64,000 nt of DNA from Nocardia seriolae NBRC 15557 (GTDB lineage Bacteria > Actinomycetota > Actinomycetes > Mycobacteriales > Mycobacteriaceae). Of the stretch, positions 63,861 to 64,000 are shown in pieces. Location: the NCBI RefSeq assembly GCF_007990715.1, contig NZ_BJWY01000006.1:1-64000 (forward strand). Direction: 5' to 3'. Each line of letters opens with the position of its first letter. The first letter of the stretch is position 1. Position numbers and translations under genes: made by a program. Below the pieces are notes generated by a model that saw nothing but the letters and a program-made list of their open reading frames with translations, was not told where the DNA came from and searched no databases.

Positions 63861-64000
63861 TCAGTAGTTGTGGCAGGAGTCGGCGACCTGCTGGATCGCG
63901 GCGGCGATTCCACCGGCGCGCGGGTCGGCGGCGGCCTGGTTGGCGGCGTCCGGATTGTCCTTCAGGTACTGGTCGAGTTCGGCCTGGCGCTGGGCGGGGG
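63861..64000 (-). CDS. Hemophore-related protein, 3' part only
   Basis: Reading the reverse strand from the window edge gives ...PAQRQAELDQYLKDNPDAAN and then IQQVADSCHNY, with TGA at 63861-63863. The AELxxYLxxNPDA and terminal VAxxCxNY pattern fits the C-terminal end of the small, secreted hemophore-related proteins (Rv0203-like family). Only about 46 codons are inside the window. The start and signal peptide are beyond the edge. Confidence 0.6.
   Translation of the reverse strand, partial: PAQRQAELDQYLKDNPDAANQAAADPRAGGIAAAIQQVADSCHNY

Overview
The window is high-GC actinomycete chromosome. Mycolic-acid-type bacteria of the order Mycobacteriales fit best, most likely Nocardia or a close relative. 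The evidence is a polyprenol-phosphate mannose synthase, mycobactin/nocobactin-type siderophore genes behind IdeR-like iron boxes, an Rpf protein, SepH, an Eis-like acetyltransferase, PrrAB, many small actinobacterial DUF families, and gene content that follows the M. tuberculosis Rv0858c-Rv0903c interval in outline. No phage, insertion sequence, CRISPR array or plasmid function was seen.

Region 1 (1-16.8 kb): a TetR/ArpA-type regulator and a tRNA cluster (Glu, Asp, Phe) with a strong terminator. Then come a 55-aa conserved small protein, ppm1, and a two-gene acyltransferase operon (plsB, then an HAD-PlsC fusion). A siderophore-initiation locus follows: salicylate synthase, salicyl-AMP ligase, and an ArCP-Cy-A-PCP NRPS, with IdeR-like boxes at 6231-6277 and 10350-10368. 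Two paralogous SDRs bracket it. DsbB with an overlapping DUF5993 gene and a PH-domain protein close the region.

Region 2 (16.8-33.2 kb): class I DAHP synthase preceded by a 22-codon leader ORF with consecutive Tyr-Phe-Trp-Phe codons and a terminator/antiterminator pair, which looks like a transcription attenuator. Next are a GNAT enzyme, an ECF41/SigJ-like sigma factor, DapC-type aminotransferase, an alcohol-dehydrogenase remnant, two LysE exporters, and an M1 peptidase interrupted by one in-frame TGA. XPB helicase and its helicase-associated partner flank an endoglycoceramidase-like GH5 and an LppU lipoprotein. RpfA lies behind a c-di-AMP (ydaO-type) riboswitch and a near-perfect CRP site.

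Region 3 (33.6-49.1 kb): CspB-like protein, DUF2771, an MFS protein with a long disordered N-terminus, glutaminyl-peptide cyclotransferase, and DUF3027 beside a 1102-aa Hsp90-like GHKL ATPase. Then TetR, DUF2530, MarR, YccF, Eis-like, GltA2 and an MFS exporter.

Region 4 (49.2-64 kb): PdxH, CitA, two RDD proteins with repetitive Pro/Tyr-rich N-termini, DUF1272, a polysaccharide-deacetylase-like lipoprotein, SerC, SepH, DUF6928, DUF2537/TrmH, FKBP, a pilin-sized membrane protein, a truncated YhgE-like protein, PrrB/PrrA, and the 3' end of a hemophore-related gene. A 122-bp duplicated, hairpin-forming element supplies the ribosome-binding site and TTG start of both trmH and prrA.

Strongest leads: the aromatic attenuator, the start-codon-supplying repeat, the Rpf riboswitch/CRP leader, the Hsp90-like/DUF3027 pair, and the hexapeptide minisatellite inside the NRPS cyclization domain. 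All identifications come from reading motifs by eye. No database search was run.
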